Assembly: GCA_022768805.1 (NCBI GenBank)
Contig: JALELB010000004.1
Span: 1 to 51,442, forward strand
Source: Ruminococcus sp.
Lineage (GTDB): Bacteria > Bacillota > Clostridia > Oscillospirales > Ruminococcaceae
Reading direction: 5' to 3'
DNA: 51,442 bases
This document shows, piece by piece, positions 24,107 to 32,106 of the stretch (its first letter is position 1; each line of letters starts with the position of its first letter). The translations under genes were made by a program, and so were the position numbers. The notes below the pieces were generated by a model that saw nothing but the letters and a program-made list of their open reading frames with translations, made no database searches and was not told where the DNA came from.

Positions 24107-25801
24107 TTATTCAAAATGCTTTGCATCTGCGAAAAACACCTGGCCGGTAAATGGGTCCAGCGCCAGATCCTCATTATCCGGCCGGAAAACCAGATATTCC
24201 TGCTTATAGAACACAGGCACAAAGCATGCATCCTCCAGTACAAGCCGTTCCGCCTCCCGGTAATATTCCACCGTGCCGCTGAGATTCTGCATGCCGGAGG
24301 CCTTCTCCAGCTGCTCCTGCACCGCCCGGACTGTCTGCGCCGACATACCCAGCATAGCCTGCCGGTCCAGCAGCTGCTGCAATGCACCGGCGGGACTGTT
24401 GAAGTCGCTGCCCGTACCATACAGAGCAATGGCATAATCCCCTGCCGCAAGCCGCTGTGCATAGGTTTCCGGATCCACCGGAGCGATGCCGATGTAAAAG
24501 CCGAACAGATCGCTCCACTGCCGCACCACCTCATGCAGTGCCGCATAATCCGTCAGCCCCTCCGGCACCAGGATCTGCACGCTTTCCAAAGAGGCAGCGT
24601 CCAGCTCCTCCAGAGCCCGGCTGTACAGGGCAGCAGCATCCTCCGCTGCCGGCTGGACGGACTGCTGGGAAACCAGCTCCCGGTAGCTCTTGCCCAAAAG
24701 GCGCACTGCCGGAGGGATCAGCCCGGTGGCCTCCCTGGCGTCTGCCCCCAGCATGGAGCCGTAGGAGGCGGATCGTGTTCCCTGTGCCAGCGCCTTCCGC
24801 AGGGTGAGGTTGGAATACTGGGGATGGGCAGGATTGAAGATCAGCCCGTAGGTAAGGCTTTCATAGGATAAAGCAGTGTATTTATCGCTGGCGGCATAGC
24901 TGCTGTCCGCAGTAATCAGACAATCCGTCAAAGAATCCCGGAAGTTCTGCTCTGCCTGCTGGGCATTCTGGATGTAAAAGGTCAGATTAGAGGGGTATAC
25001 CTGCTTTGCCCGGCTGTTCAGGGCATTGCGGCGCATATAGATCTGGTTTTCCTTGCCGTATGGATCGTAGAACCACATCCGCAGGTAAAAGGGCCCGTTG
25101 GAGATCACCGAGTCCTCATCCAGCCCATAGCGTCCCTTACAGGCATAAAAAAAGCTGGGATTACAGGGCATGGCGGCAGTGGTGGCAAGCAGGGAAAGAA
25201 AATTGGCGTCCGGCTTCTCCAGGGTAAACACCACAGTATAGGTATCCGCCGCATCCACCCCGATCCGGGTGCAGTCCATTTCCCCGTCCATGATCTGCCG
25301 GGCGTTTTTCAGGCATGCAAACCGTTCCCGGTAGGGGGAATTGGTCAAAGGGTCAAATATACGCTGAAAGGCATAGACAAAATCCGCAGCGGTTACCGCC
25401 GTTGCATGCTCAGCGGCGTCCTCACTGTCCGTCCGGGTAGCTTCCTGCCGGGCATCTCCCAGGGAGTACCAGTAATTGTCCTGCCGCATGCGGATGGTAT
25501 AGGTACAGCCGTCCGGAGAGATCTCATAGGATTCCGCCACGTCCGGGGTGACCGCTCCCGTATCCTCCATCCGGAACAGACCGGAGAACATATTGCCGAT
25601 CACCGTTAGGGAAGCCTCGTCCTCGGCCAGCTGGGGGTCCAGACTCCGGGGATTGGCATCCAGCGTATAGCTGAACAGATAGCCGGCACCGGTGCCCCTG
25701 TCCTGCTCACAGCCCCCCAGTACCGCAGCGGCCGCCAGCACCAGGCAGAGCAGTCCTGCTGTAAGTTTGTGCATCAATGCTTCGATCACCTGCAATCCCA
25801 T
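24107..25801 (-). CDS. Oligopeptide/dipeptide-binding lipoprotein (SBP_bac_5)
   Basis: A 564-residue lipoprotein of the OppA/DppA class. The lipobox is LGGC (Cys near residue 31, after HKLTAGLLCLVLAAAAV). The family pattern DANPRSLDPQLAEDEASLTV follows, then SYEISPDGCTYTIRMRQD and ISNGPFYLRMW. GGAG lies seven bases before the ATG at 25801; an in-frame ATG at 25774 directly before the hydrophobic stretch is an alternative. No Opp/Dpp permease or ATPase is adjacent, so it is an orphan receptor that either uses a transporter encoded elsewhere or acts in sensing. Its own promoter is at 25858-25886. Confidence 0.9.
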   Translation of the reverse strand: MGLQVIEALMHKLTAGLLCLVLAAAAVLGGCEQDRGTGAGYLFSYTLDANPRSLDPQLAEDEASLTVIGNMFSGLFRMEDTGAVTPDVAESYEISPDGCTYTIRMRQDNYWYSLGDARQEATRTDSEDAAEHATAVTAADFVYAFQRIFDPLTNSPYRERFACLKNARQIMDGEMDCTRIGVDAADTYTVVFTLEKPDANFLSLLATTAAMPCNPSFFYACKGRYGLDEDSVISNGPFYLRMWFYDPYGKENQIYMRRNALNSRAKQVYPSNLTFYIQNAQQAEQNFRDSLTDCLITADSSYAASDKYTALSYESLTYGLIFNPAHPQYSNLTLRKALAQGTRSASYGSMLGADAREATGLIPPAVRLLGKSYRELVSQQSVQPAAEDAAALYSRALEELDAASLESVQILVPEGLTDYAALHEVVRQWSDLFGFYIGIAPVDPETYAQRLAAGDYAIALYGTGSDFNSPAGALQQLLDRQAMLGMSAQTVRAVQEQLEKASGMQNLSGTVEYYREAERLVLEDACFVPVFYKQEYLVFRPDNEDLALDPFTGQVFFADAKHFE

Positions 25802-25833
25802 TCTTTTTCTCCGTTTTTGCAAAAGCAAACAAA

Positions 25834-25857
25834 AAAGGAGCGATAAAACGCTCCTTT
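25834..25857 (-). terminator. Terminator of nrdD-nrdG
   Basis: AAAGGAGCG and CGCTCCTTT form a 9-bp stem with a 6-base loop; the minus strand continues into TTTTTTGTTTG. It lies 70 bases after the nrdG stop and overlaps the start region of the next promoter. Confidence 0.85.
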
Positions 25858-25886
25858 ATTATAACATATTCTCTGTTTCATAGCAA
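25858..25886 (-). promoter_or_regulatory. Promoter of the oligopeptide-binding gene
   Basis: On the minus strand TTGCTA (25886-25881) and TATAAT (25863-25858), preceded by TG (extended -10), with a 17-base spacer. The nrdG terminator stem begins directly after the -10, so terminator and promoter are interleaved. Confidence 0.6.
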
Positions 25887-25925
25887 GTGCCGGACACTGT
25901 GCAAAAAACGCCAATCACTGTCCGA

Positions 25926-26432
25926 TTAAAGCGATTCCAGCACCACAGCTTCCCCGGATTCCAGGCTTTTCTGTACATCAATAAACCGCTGGTTCGTGCT
26001 TCCCTTGAAGTGCAGCTCATAGCTTTTCTTGTCCTGCTCGAATCTGCCGTCCACCAGGAAGTCCGTCACCTCCAGCAGCGCCCGGTAGCCGTTTTCGGCA
26101 TTGGCATCCGCCAGCAGCTTCTCATAGGTAAAGCCGGTGTAGGTAATGATGTTCAGTCCTCGCTGACGCAGCTGTCCGCCCAGCTCCGCCAGAGCCGGTG
26201 CCTGACAGAAGGGCTCCCCGCCGCTGAAGGTCACCCCGTCCAGCAGAGGATTTTCTTCAATCTTTTTCAGCAGCTCTCCGGTATCCGTCAGAGTGCCGCC
26301 GGAAAAATCGTGGGTCTGGGGATTATGGCAGCCGGGACAGTGGTGGGGACAGCCCTGTACAAAGATGGTGAACCGGATACCCGGGCCGTCTACGATAGAG
26401 TCATTTTCCGTGCCTGCAAGTCTGAGCGTCAT
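25926..26432 (-). CDS. nrdG: Anaerobic ribonucleotide reductase activating protein
   Basis: A 168-residue radical SAM enzyme that installs the glycyl radical on NrdD. The cluster motif CPHHCPGCHNPQTHDFSGG (CxxxCxxC) is at about residues 28-46, followed by the SAM-binding GVTFSGGEPF. GGAGG lies seven bases upstream of the second ATG (26432), so I start there; the first ATG (26438) sits against the site. It follows nrdD by 69 bases with a hairpin between. Length is normal for the family. Confidence 0.95.
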   Translation of the reverse strand: MTLRLAGTENDSIVDGPGIRFTIFVQGCPHHCPGCHNPQTHDFSGGTLTDTGELLKKIEENPLLDGVTFSGGEPFCQAPALAELGGQLRQRGLNIITYTGFTYEKLLADANAENGYRALLEVTDFLVDGRFEQDKKSYELHFKGSTNQRFIDVQKSLESGEAVVLESL

Positions 26433-26454
26433 GTACATTCCTCCTGCAAAAGAA

Positions 26455-26480
26455 ATCTGCCCGCATCGCTGCGGACAGAT
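26455..26480 (-). other. Intercistronic hairpin between nrdD and nrdG
   Basis: ATCTGCCCGCA and TGCGGACAGAT form an 11-bp stem with one mismatch and a 4-base loop. No U tract follows on the minus strand, so it more likely stabilises or processes the mRNA than terminates. Confidence 0.4.
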
Positions 26481-26501
26481 CTGTGATTTCTGTGCCTCCG
26501 G

Positions 26502-28826
26502 TCATACGCTGTGCTTAACCCGGTCCCGTTCCTCCGCACGCTTTGCGTTGTTGAACCGGTCAACCGTGCCCACCAGGTATCCGGTGATGCGGCGGATCCG
26601 CTCAAAGCCCACACCGTTTTCCTCGTTTCTGCCGCACTTGGGGCAGGTGTCCCCGATGATGCCGGTATAGCCGCAGCAGGGGTCGTGATCCACCGGGTGG
26701 TTGATGGCACCGTAGCCGATCCCCGCTTCCTTCATGCAGCGTACCACCTTTTCAAATGCCGGCAGATTCTCCACCGGATCACCGTTCAGTTCGATATAGC
26801 TGATATGACCCGCATTGGTCAGTGCGTGGTAGGGTGCTTCGATGCGGATCTTCTCCGCTGCGCTGATGGGGTAGTATACAGGCACGTGGAAGCTATTGGT
26901 GTAGTACTCCCGATCGGTAACTCCGGGAATGATGCCGTACTGCTTTGCGTCCATCCGGACAAATCTGCCGGACAGGCCCTCCGCCGGGGTAGCCAGCAGG
27001 GAGAAGTTCAGACCGGTGCGCTTGCTTTCCTCATCCAGCCGGTTCCGCATAGTCGTGACAATCTCCAGACCCAGCTCTCTGGCCTCCTCGCTCTCTCCGT
27101 GATGCTTGCCGATCAGTGCCTTCAGGGTCTCTGCCAGGCCGATGAAGCCTACCGACAGGGTGCCGTGCTTGAGCACCTCGCCCACCTCGTCATCCGGGCC
27201 CAGCTTTTCGGAGTCAATCCACACGCCCTGACCCATCAGGAACGGGTAGTTGCGCACCTTTTTCTGGGACTGGATCTTGAACCGGTGCATCAGCTGGTTG
27301 ATGGCCAGATCCATCATTTCATCCAAAGAGTCAAAGAAGGCTCCCACATTGTGATCCGCCTTGATGGCAAGACGGGGCAGGTTGATGGAGGTGAAGCTCA
27401 GGTTGCCTCTGCCGGTGACAATTTCCCGGTCCGGGTCATAATTATTGCCGATGACACGGGTGCGGCAGCCCATGTATGCCACCTCGGTGTTGTAGTCACC
27501 GGGCTTGTAGTACTGCAGGTTGAAGGGCGCATCAATAAAGGAGAAGTTGGGGAACAGCCGCTTTGCGGATACCCGGCACGCCAGCTTCAGCAGATCGTAG
27601 TTGGGATCCTCCGGGTTGTAGTTGATCCCCTCCTTGACCTTGAAGATGTGAATCGGGAAAATCGGGGTCTCCCCGTTGCCCAGACCTGCTTCATTGGCAA
27701 GCAGCACGTTCTCGATGACCATTCGGCCCTCCGGGGAGGTATCCGTACCGTAGTTGATGGAGCTGAAAGGGGTCTGTGCGCCGGCACGGCTGTTCATGGT
27801 ATTCAGGTTGTGGATCAGTGCCTCCATGGCCTGATAGGTGGCCCGGTTGGTTTCCTTGTAAGCAGCCTTTACCGCAAAGTCCTGGATCTTTCTGGCCAGC
27901 TCCTGGCTGCCGCATACAGCGGTCAGACCGGGCAGCTCAGCCTCCCGGTAGCCATTATCATCTGCCAGAACCGGGTTCAGCCCCTGCTGTTCCAGCACAT
28001 CGGATGCCAGCTGCTCAGCCAGCTTGTCGCAGTCGTTCAGATCCTTGTCGCACTCCATAGCCAGGCAGCGGGCAATGTTCTGGATATATCTTGCCCGGTA
28101 GGTCTTCTTGACGCCCTCCGCCATGGCGTAATCAAAGTTGGGTACGCTCTGGCCCCCGTGCTGGTCGTTCTGGTTGGACTGGATGGCGATGCATGCCAGC
28201 GCAGAATAGCTGGCAATATCATTGGGCTCCCGCAGGTAGCCGTGACCGGTGGAAAAGCCGTCCTTGAACAGCTTGATGAGATCAATCTGACAGCAGGTGG
28301 TGGTCAGGGTCAAAAAGTCCAGATCGTGAATGTGGATGTCACCGTTGATGTGCGCCTTGGCCTCCTGGGGCTCCAGCACATACATTTCGTAGAATTCCTT
28401 TGCAGAAACGGAGCCATACTTCAGCATGGTACCCATGGCGGTGTCGCCGTCGATGTTGGCGTTCTCCCGCTTGATGTCACTGTCCTTTGCCGGGTTGAAG
28501 GTCAGCTCGTTGAGGACGGTCATCAGATTGGTTTTCATCTCCCGGGAACGGGTGCGCTCATACCGGTACAGGATGTATGCCTTTGCAGTGGCAGCATGTC
28601 CCTCTTCGATCAGGGTCTTTTCCACCAGATCCTGCACCTGTTCCACTGTGGGAACCTGGCCCGCATATTTCTGTTCAATCAGAGTGCAGACCTTGGTCGC
28701 AATCTGCATTGCCTCGTCGAAATCGGTACCGCCCACGGACTGGGCAGCCTTAAAAATGGCATTTGCGATTTTCTCCATGTTGAACGGAACCTTCCGTCCA
28801 TCCCGCTTGATGATGTGAATCAGCAT
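26502..28826 (-). CDS. nrdD: Anaerobic ribonucleoside-triphosphate reductase (class III)
   Basis: A 774-residue glycyl-radical enzyme that makes dNTPs from NTPs without oxygen. An ATP-cone regulatory domain fills about residues 1-95 (IIKRDGRKVPFNMEKIANAI), then the ten-stranded barrel (IHIHDLDFLT, GAQTPFSSINYG, NLSFTSINLPRLA). The C-terminal zinc cysteines are DPCCGYTG and DTCPKCGR (about 716-732), and the glycyl radical site is RRITGYLVG (about 745-753). Full length. It is transcribed first in nrdDG from a promoter overlapped and followed by NrdR-like boxes. No aerobic RNR gene is in the window. Confidence 0.96.
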   Translation of the reverse strand: MLIHIIKRDGRKVPFNMEKIANAIFKAAQSVGGTDFDEAMQIATKVCTLIEQKYAGQVPTVEQVQDLVEKTLIEEGHAATAKAYILYRYERTRSREMKTNLMTVLNELTFNPAKDSDIKRENANIDGDTAMGTMLKYGSVSAKEFYEMYVLEPQEAKAHINGDIHIHDLDFLTLTTTCCQIDLIKLFKDGFSTGHGYLREPNDIASYSALACIAIQSNQNDQHGGQSVPNFDYAMAEGVKKTYRARYIQNIARCLAMECDKDLNDCDKLAEQLASDVLEQQGLNPVLADDNGYREAELPGLTAVCGSQELARKIQDFAVKAAYKETNRATYQAMEALIHNLNTMNSRAGAQTPFSSINYGTDTSPEGRMVIENVLLANEAGLGNGETPIFPIHIFKVKEGINYNPEDPNYDLLKLACRVSAKRLFPNFSFIDAPFNLQYYKPGDYNTEVAYMGCRTRVIGNNYDPDREIVTGRGNLSFTSINLPRLAIKADHNVGAFFDSLDEMMDLAINQLMHRFKIQSQKKVRNYPFLMGQGVWIDSEKLGPDDEVGEVLKHGTLSVGFIGLAETLKALIGKHHGESEEARELGLEIVTTMRNRLDEESKRTGLNFSLLATPAEGLSGRFVRMDAKQYGIIPGVTDREYYTNSFHVPVYYPISAAEKIRIEAPYHALTNAGHISYIELNGDPVENLPAFEKVVRCMKEAGIGYGAINHPVDHDPCCGYTGIIGDTCPKCGRNEENGVGFERIRRITGYLVGTVDRFNNAKRAEERDRVKHSV

Positions 28827-28856
28827 ATTCCTTCTCCTTCGATGTATTTTGACCGA

Positions 28857-28874
28857 ACCACAATATCTTGTGGT
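28857..28874. promoter_or_regulatory. NrdR-like box downstream of the nrdD -10
   Basis: ACCACAATATCTTGTGGT is an 18-bp near-perfect palindrome resembling the NrdR box (acaCwATATwGtgt type). It is about 20 bases downstream of the nrdD -10. A second, weaker GATAT...ATATC dyad (28888-28902) overlaps the -10; the centres are about 30 bp apart, close to the roughly three-turn spacing of NrdR box pairs. Confidence 0.7.
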
Positions 28875-28894
28875 TGAGTGATTTGCTGATATCT

Positions 28895-28923
28895 AGTATA
28901 TCGGATTTCCATAGGATTGTCAA
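28895..28923 (-). promoter_or_regulatory. Promoter of nrdD-nrdG
   Basis: On the minus strand TTGACA (28923-28918) and TATACT (28900-28895) have a 17-base spacer. Confidence 0.75.
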
Positions 28924-29057
28924 GCACTCAAAACGAAAACCTTGCACAAAAAAATATGCTCTTTTTCGTATATAATGCCATGGTTTTTTTCGTAAAGCCC
29001 CACAAACCACGGTGCTATGCGGTTTTTCGCTGAAAACCGCCTTTTCCGGTGGCCAAA

Positions 29058-29071
29058 CACAATATATTGTG
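29058..29071. promoter_or_regulatory. Second NrdR-like palindrome, far from the nrdD promoter
   Basis: CACAATATATTGTG is a perfect 14-bp palindrome, a better NrdR box than the promoter-proximal one. It lies 199 bp (centre to centre) from the latter and about 93 bp upstream of the Rrf2 gene -35. Confidence 0.5.
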
Positions 29072-29163
29072 GTCGGTTTCTGAGAAAAAACGGGCGGTCA
29101 GCGCCGAAAGGACGGTAACACGGGGGTTTGCGGCGATGGGAGAACAAATTTTCTTGTGGCTGA

Positions 29164-29192
29164 TTGACAGGGGCTGCATTTCACGGTATAAT
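29164..29192 (+). promoter_or_regulatory. Promoter of the Rrf2 regulator-mnmA operon
   Basis: TTGACA (29164-29169) and TATAAT (29187-29192), both perfect, with a 17-base spacer. Confidence 0.8.
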
Positions 29193-29260
29193 GGTAGGAA
29201 TGAGAGCGGCGCATGCGGAGCATCCGCAAAAATCCCACGCCGCCGGAAACGGGTGATCGG

Positions 29261-29689
29261 ATGAAAATTTCCACAAAGGGCCGGTATGCCCTGCGGCTGA
29301 TGTATGAGCTTGCCTGCCACGCAGAGGAGGGCTATCTGAATATCCGGGCCATTGCCCAGCGGCAGCAGATTTCGGAAAAGTACCTGGAGCAGATCATCGC
29401 CATGCTGAGCCGGGGCGGCTGTGTGGTCAGCACCCGGGGCGCCCAGGGCGGCTACCGGCTGGCGAAGCCCCCGGAGGAGTACACCGTGGGGATGATTCTG
29501 CGGCTGACGGAGGGATGCCTGGCACCGGTGCCCTGCATGCAGTCCGGCTGCACCCCCTGCGAACGGGCAGAGTGCTGCCCCACCCAGTTTGTGTGGGAGG
29601 CCCTGGACAACGCCATCAGCAGCGTTATCGACCGGATCACCCTGGCGGACATCGTGGCACATGCACGCAGGGAGGGACAGCAGCCATGA
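29261..29689 (+). CDS. Rrf2-family regulator, IscR-like
   Basis: A 142-residue winged-helix regulator beginning MKISTKGRYALRLMYELA, the standard Rrf2 opening. The recognition region is ISEKYLEQIIAMLSRGG and the wing STRGAQGGYRLAKPPEEY. Cysteines around 92-110 (CMQSGCTPCERAECC) lie where IscR binds [2Fe-2S], so iron-sulfur sensing is plausible. I use ATG 29261; an earlier ATG at 29213 would add 16 unlike residues. Ribosome binding site is weak. Its stop overlaps the mnmA start (ATGA), so the two are coupled. A cysteine desulfurase gene, usual between them, is absent here. Confidence 0.9.
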   Translation: MKISTKGRYALRLMYELACHAEEGYLNIRAIAQRQQISEKYLEQIIAMLSRGGCVVSTRGAQGGYRLAKPPEEYTVGMILRLTEGCLAPVPCMQSGCTPCERAECCPTQFVWEALDNAISSVIDRITLADIVAHARREGQQP

Positions 29690-30765
29690 AAAAGGTTCTG
29701 ATCGGCATGAGCGGCGGCGTGGACAGCTCCGTTGCGGCGCTGCGCTTACAGCAGGCGGGATATGACGTTACCGGGGTGACCCTGAAGCTGTTCGGGGACG
29801 AGGATATTGTCCAGGCACCGGATTCCACCCGCACCTGCTGCTCCCTGCGGGATGTGGAGGATGCCCGGAGCGTTGCCTATAAGCTGGGCTTTGAGCATCT
29901 GGTATTCAACTTCCGGGAGGACTTCCGCAGCCAGGTGATGACCCCCTTCTGTGAAAGCTATCTGCGGGGGGAAACTCCCAACCCCTGCATCAACTGCAAC
30001 CGGTACATCAAATTCGATCGGATGCTCCGGCGGGCGGAGGCCCTGGGGTATGACTATATTGCCACCGGGCATTATGCGGTACGGCGGCAGGATCCGGAAA
30101 CGGGACGATATTTACTGTGCCGCCCCAAGGACCGGAGCAAGGATCAGACCTATGTACTGTATAATCTGACCCAGCACCAGCTGGCCCACACTCTGTTCCC
30201 CCTGGGAGAGCTGGAAAAGACACAGGTGCGGCAGCTGGCAGAGGAAGCCGGACTGGTGAACTCCCACAAGCCGGACAGCCAGGATATCTGCTTTGTCCCG
30301 GACGGAGATTATGCCGGCTACATCCGGCACGCCGCCGGGGCGGAGATCCTGCCCGGAGATTTCCTGGACAGAGAGGGGAACCCCATCGGCAGGCACCGGG
30401 GGCTTATCCACTACACCATCGGCCAGCGGAAGGGGCTGGGCTTGTCCCTGGGGAAGCCCGCCTATGTGGTGGGAAAGGATGCGGCAGCCAACACGGTAAC
30501 CATTGGGGAGGAGGCCGACCTGTACACGGACAGCTTTACGGTGCGGGAACTGAACTGGATCTCCATTCCGGCGCTGACCGGACCCATGCAGGTAACCGTC
30601 AAGACCCGGTACAGCCAGAGGGAGGCGCCCTGCCGGATCGAACCCACGCCGGAGGGGGAATGCCGGGTCACCCTGGAAGCCCCCCAGCGTGCCGTTACCC
30701 CAGGCCAGTCCGCCGTGTTCTATGCGGGAGATGTGGTGGTAGGCGGTGGCATCATCAACGGATAA
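29686..30765 (+). CDS. mnmA: tRNA-specific 2-thiouridylase MnmA
   Basis: A 359-residue enzyme that adds sulfur to uridine 34 of Lys, Glu and Gln tRNAs using ATP and a persulfide donor. The PP-loop is GMSGGVDSSVAALRL (about 7-21). Catalytic cysteines are in TPNPCINCNRYIKFD (about 100-114) and QDICFVPDGDY (about 198-208). The C-terminal beta-barrel domain is present (QRKGLGLSLGKPAYVVGKD). The start ATG at 29686 overlaps the Rrf2 stop and has GGAGGGA upstream. Full length. The sulfur-donating desulfurase must be encoded elsewhere. Confidence 0.96.
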   Translation: MKKVLIGMSGGVDSSVAALRLQQAGYDVTGVTLKLFGDEDIVQAPDSTRTCCSLRDVEDARSVAYKLGFEHLVFNFREDFRSQVMTPFCESYLRGETPNPCINCNRYIKFDRMLRRAEALGYDYIATGHYAVRRQDPETGRYLLCRPKDRSKDQTYVLYNLTQHQLAHTLFPLGELEKTQVRQLAEEAGLVNSHKPDSQDICFVPDGDYAGYIRHAAGAEILPGDFLDREGNPIGRHRGLIHYTIGQRKGLGLSLGKPAYVVGKDAAANTVTIGEEADLYTDSFTVRELNWISIPALTGPMQVTVKTRYSQREAPCRIEPTPEGECRVTLEAPQRAVTPGQSAVFYAGDVVVGGGIING

Positions 30766-30781
30766 CCCATAAAGAAAAAGC

Positions 30782-30824
30782 AGCCCGGAGACGGTGGGAC
30801 AGAACCGCCTCCGGGCTTATTTTG
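30782..30824 (+). terminator. Terminator after mnmA
   Basis: AGCCCGGAG and CTCCGGGCT pair, with an inner CGGT/ACCG stem, followed by TATTTTG. Confidence 0.85.
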
Positions 30825-30832
30825 TTCATCAA

Positions 30833-31099
30833 TCAGGAGTCACACTTTCCTGTATTCGTCATGGTGGACGTGACTTCACAGCCGAAAACATAGATGCAGT
30901 ATTCATATGCCCCACTGATCGGATGGGGATATGCATCGAACGCATACCCCAATCCGGAAAAGTGTGATTCTTCTTTATGCCGCACACAAAACACAGGAGA
31001 ACGGTGCAGGCAGGAAACTGCAAAACAATCCAGAGCAAAGGCACCAAGCCACAGCAGCAATATAAGCCCTGCTGCTTTGATGATCCGCTTCCGATTCAA
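30833..31099 (-). CDS. Small exported or membrane-anchored protein, unknown function
   Basis: An 88-residue protein with a single N-terminal hydrophobic helix (about 8-30, AAGLILLLWLGAFALDCF) after a basic start (MNRKRIIK), then a short outward domain with GLGYAFDAYPHPISG and YEYCIYVFG. This resembles small secreted proteins seen in many Firmicutes with a GLGY.F...YRIFG pattern; function unknown. The start is TTG (31099) with AAGGAG about ten bases upstream; a nearby ATG is out of frame. It follows the glycosyltransferase gene by 36 bases on the same strand, so may be the last gene of that operon. Confidence 0.6.
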   Translation of the reverse strand: MNRKRIIKAAGLILLLWLGAFALDCFAVSCLHRSPVFCVRHKEESHFSGLGYAFDAYPHPISGAYEYCIYVFGCEVTSTMTNTGKCDS

Positions 31100-31135
31100 T
31101 GTGCATCACTCCTTCCGTGGGTTCATGCTGTCCGA

Positions 31136-32089
31136 TTATTCATCCCGGTGGAGATAGGTTTCGATGATGTATTTCGGGCGGTGCTTGGTTTCCAGGTAGA
31201 TCTTGCCGATGTATTCACCCACAACGCCGATGGCCAGCAGCTGCAGTCCGCCGATGGCCCAGACGGACACCGCCAGGGAGGTCCAACCCTGAATGGTGGC
31301 TCCCATAAAATGGCGCACCACGCTGTAGATCAGCATGCCCAGGCTCACAAGGAAGATCACAAAGCCCACGGTGGTAATAAAGCGGATGGGCTTTACGGAC
31401 AGAGAGGTGATGCCCTCCATGGCAAAAGCCAGCATTTTCTTGAGGGGGTACTTGGACTCTCCGGCGAAGCGCTCCGCCCGCTCGTAATACACCTTGTCGG
31501 TGCGGTAGCCGATCATGGGCACCACCCCACGCAGGAACAGATTGACCTCACCGAAGGACTCCAGATCCTGCAGGGCACGGCGGCTCATCAGCCGGTAATC
31601 CGCATGGTTGTAGACAATGTCCACCCCCATCAGCGCCAGCAGCTTGTAATAGCCCTGGGCGGTGAATTTCTTGAAGAAGGTATCCGTCTTGCGCTCGCTG
31701 CGGACACCGTAGACAATGTCGCAGCCCTGGTCGAACTTTGCGATCATCTCGTCCACGGCGTTGATGTCATCCTGCAGATCCGCATCCATGGAAATGGCGG
31801 CGTCGCAGTGATCCTTGGCGGTCATCAGGCCAGCCAGCAGGGCATTCTGGTGCCCCTTGTTCCGGGACAGCTTCACACCCTGGAACAGATTGTCCCCGGC
31901 CACCAGATCTTCGATGATCTCCCAGGTCCGGTCCTTGGATCCGTCGTTCACGAACATAACCCGGCTCTGGGGGGAGATTTTTCCCGCCTGCATCAGACTG
32001 TGCATCTTCTCCGCAAGCCGGGAGGAGGTTTCATGGAGCACAGCCTCCTCGTTGTAGCATGGAACCACGATATAGATAATACTGCTCAT
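31136..32089 (-). CDS. Family 2 glycosyltransferase with C-terminal membrane helices (GtrB-like)
   Basis: A 317-residue membrane-bound glycosyltransferase of the GtrB/dolichol-phosphate mannosyltransferase type, which loads a sugar from a nucleotide donor onto undecaprenyl phosphate. The GT-A motifs are VVPCYNEEAVL (near residue 8), FVNDGSKDRTWE (near 45) and the DxD-type SMDADLQDD (near 100). Two membrane helices lie at about 229-255 and 262-292. It is 17 bases after the large membrane protein gene, a likely partner that uses the lipid-linked sugar. Confidence 0.88.
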   Translation of the reverse strand: MSSIIYIVVPCYNEEAVLHETSSRLAEKMHSLMQAGKISPQSRVMFVNDGSKDRTWEIIEDLVAGDNLFQGVKLSRNKGHQNALLAGLMTAKDHCDAAISMDADLQDDINAVDEMIAKFDQGCDIVYGVRSERKTDTFFKKFTAQGYYKLLALMGVDIVYNHADYRLMSRRALQDLESFGEVNLFLRGVVPMIGYRTDKVYYERAERFAGESKYPLKKMLAFAMEGITSLSVKPIRFITTVGFVIFLVSLGMLIYSVVRHFMGATIQGWTSLAVSVWAIGGLQLLAIGVVGEYIGKIYLETKHRPKYIIETYLHRDE

Positions 32090-32106
32090 TGTATCCTCAC
32101 TTTCGG

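Larger units (their letters stand above)
28827..29260. other. 434-bp divergent intergenic region nrdD / Rrf2 regulator
   Basis: Holds the nrdD promoter with its NrdR-like box, a second distant NrdR-like palindrome (29058-29071), a hairpin with arms GCGGTTTT and AAAACCGC (29019-29040) of unknown use, and the Rrf2 gene promoter. No further coding region is convincing. Confidence 0.6.

Noticed and set aside
28971..28976. Plus-strand TATAAT upstream of the Rrf2 gene
   Set aside because: The nearest -35-like TTGCAC is 23 bases away, and a consensus promoter exists at 29164-29192.
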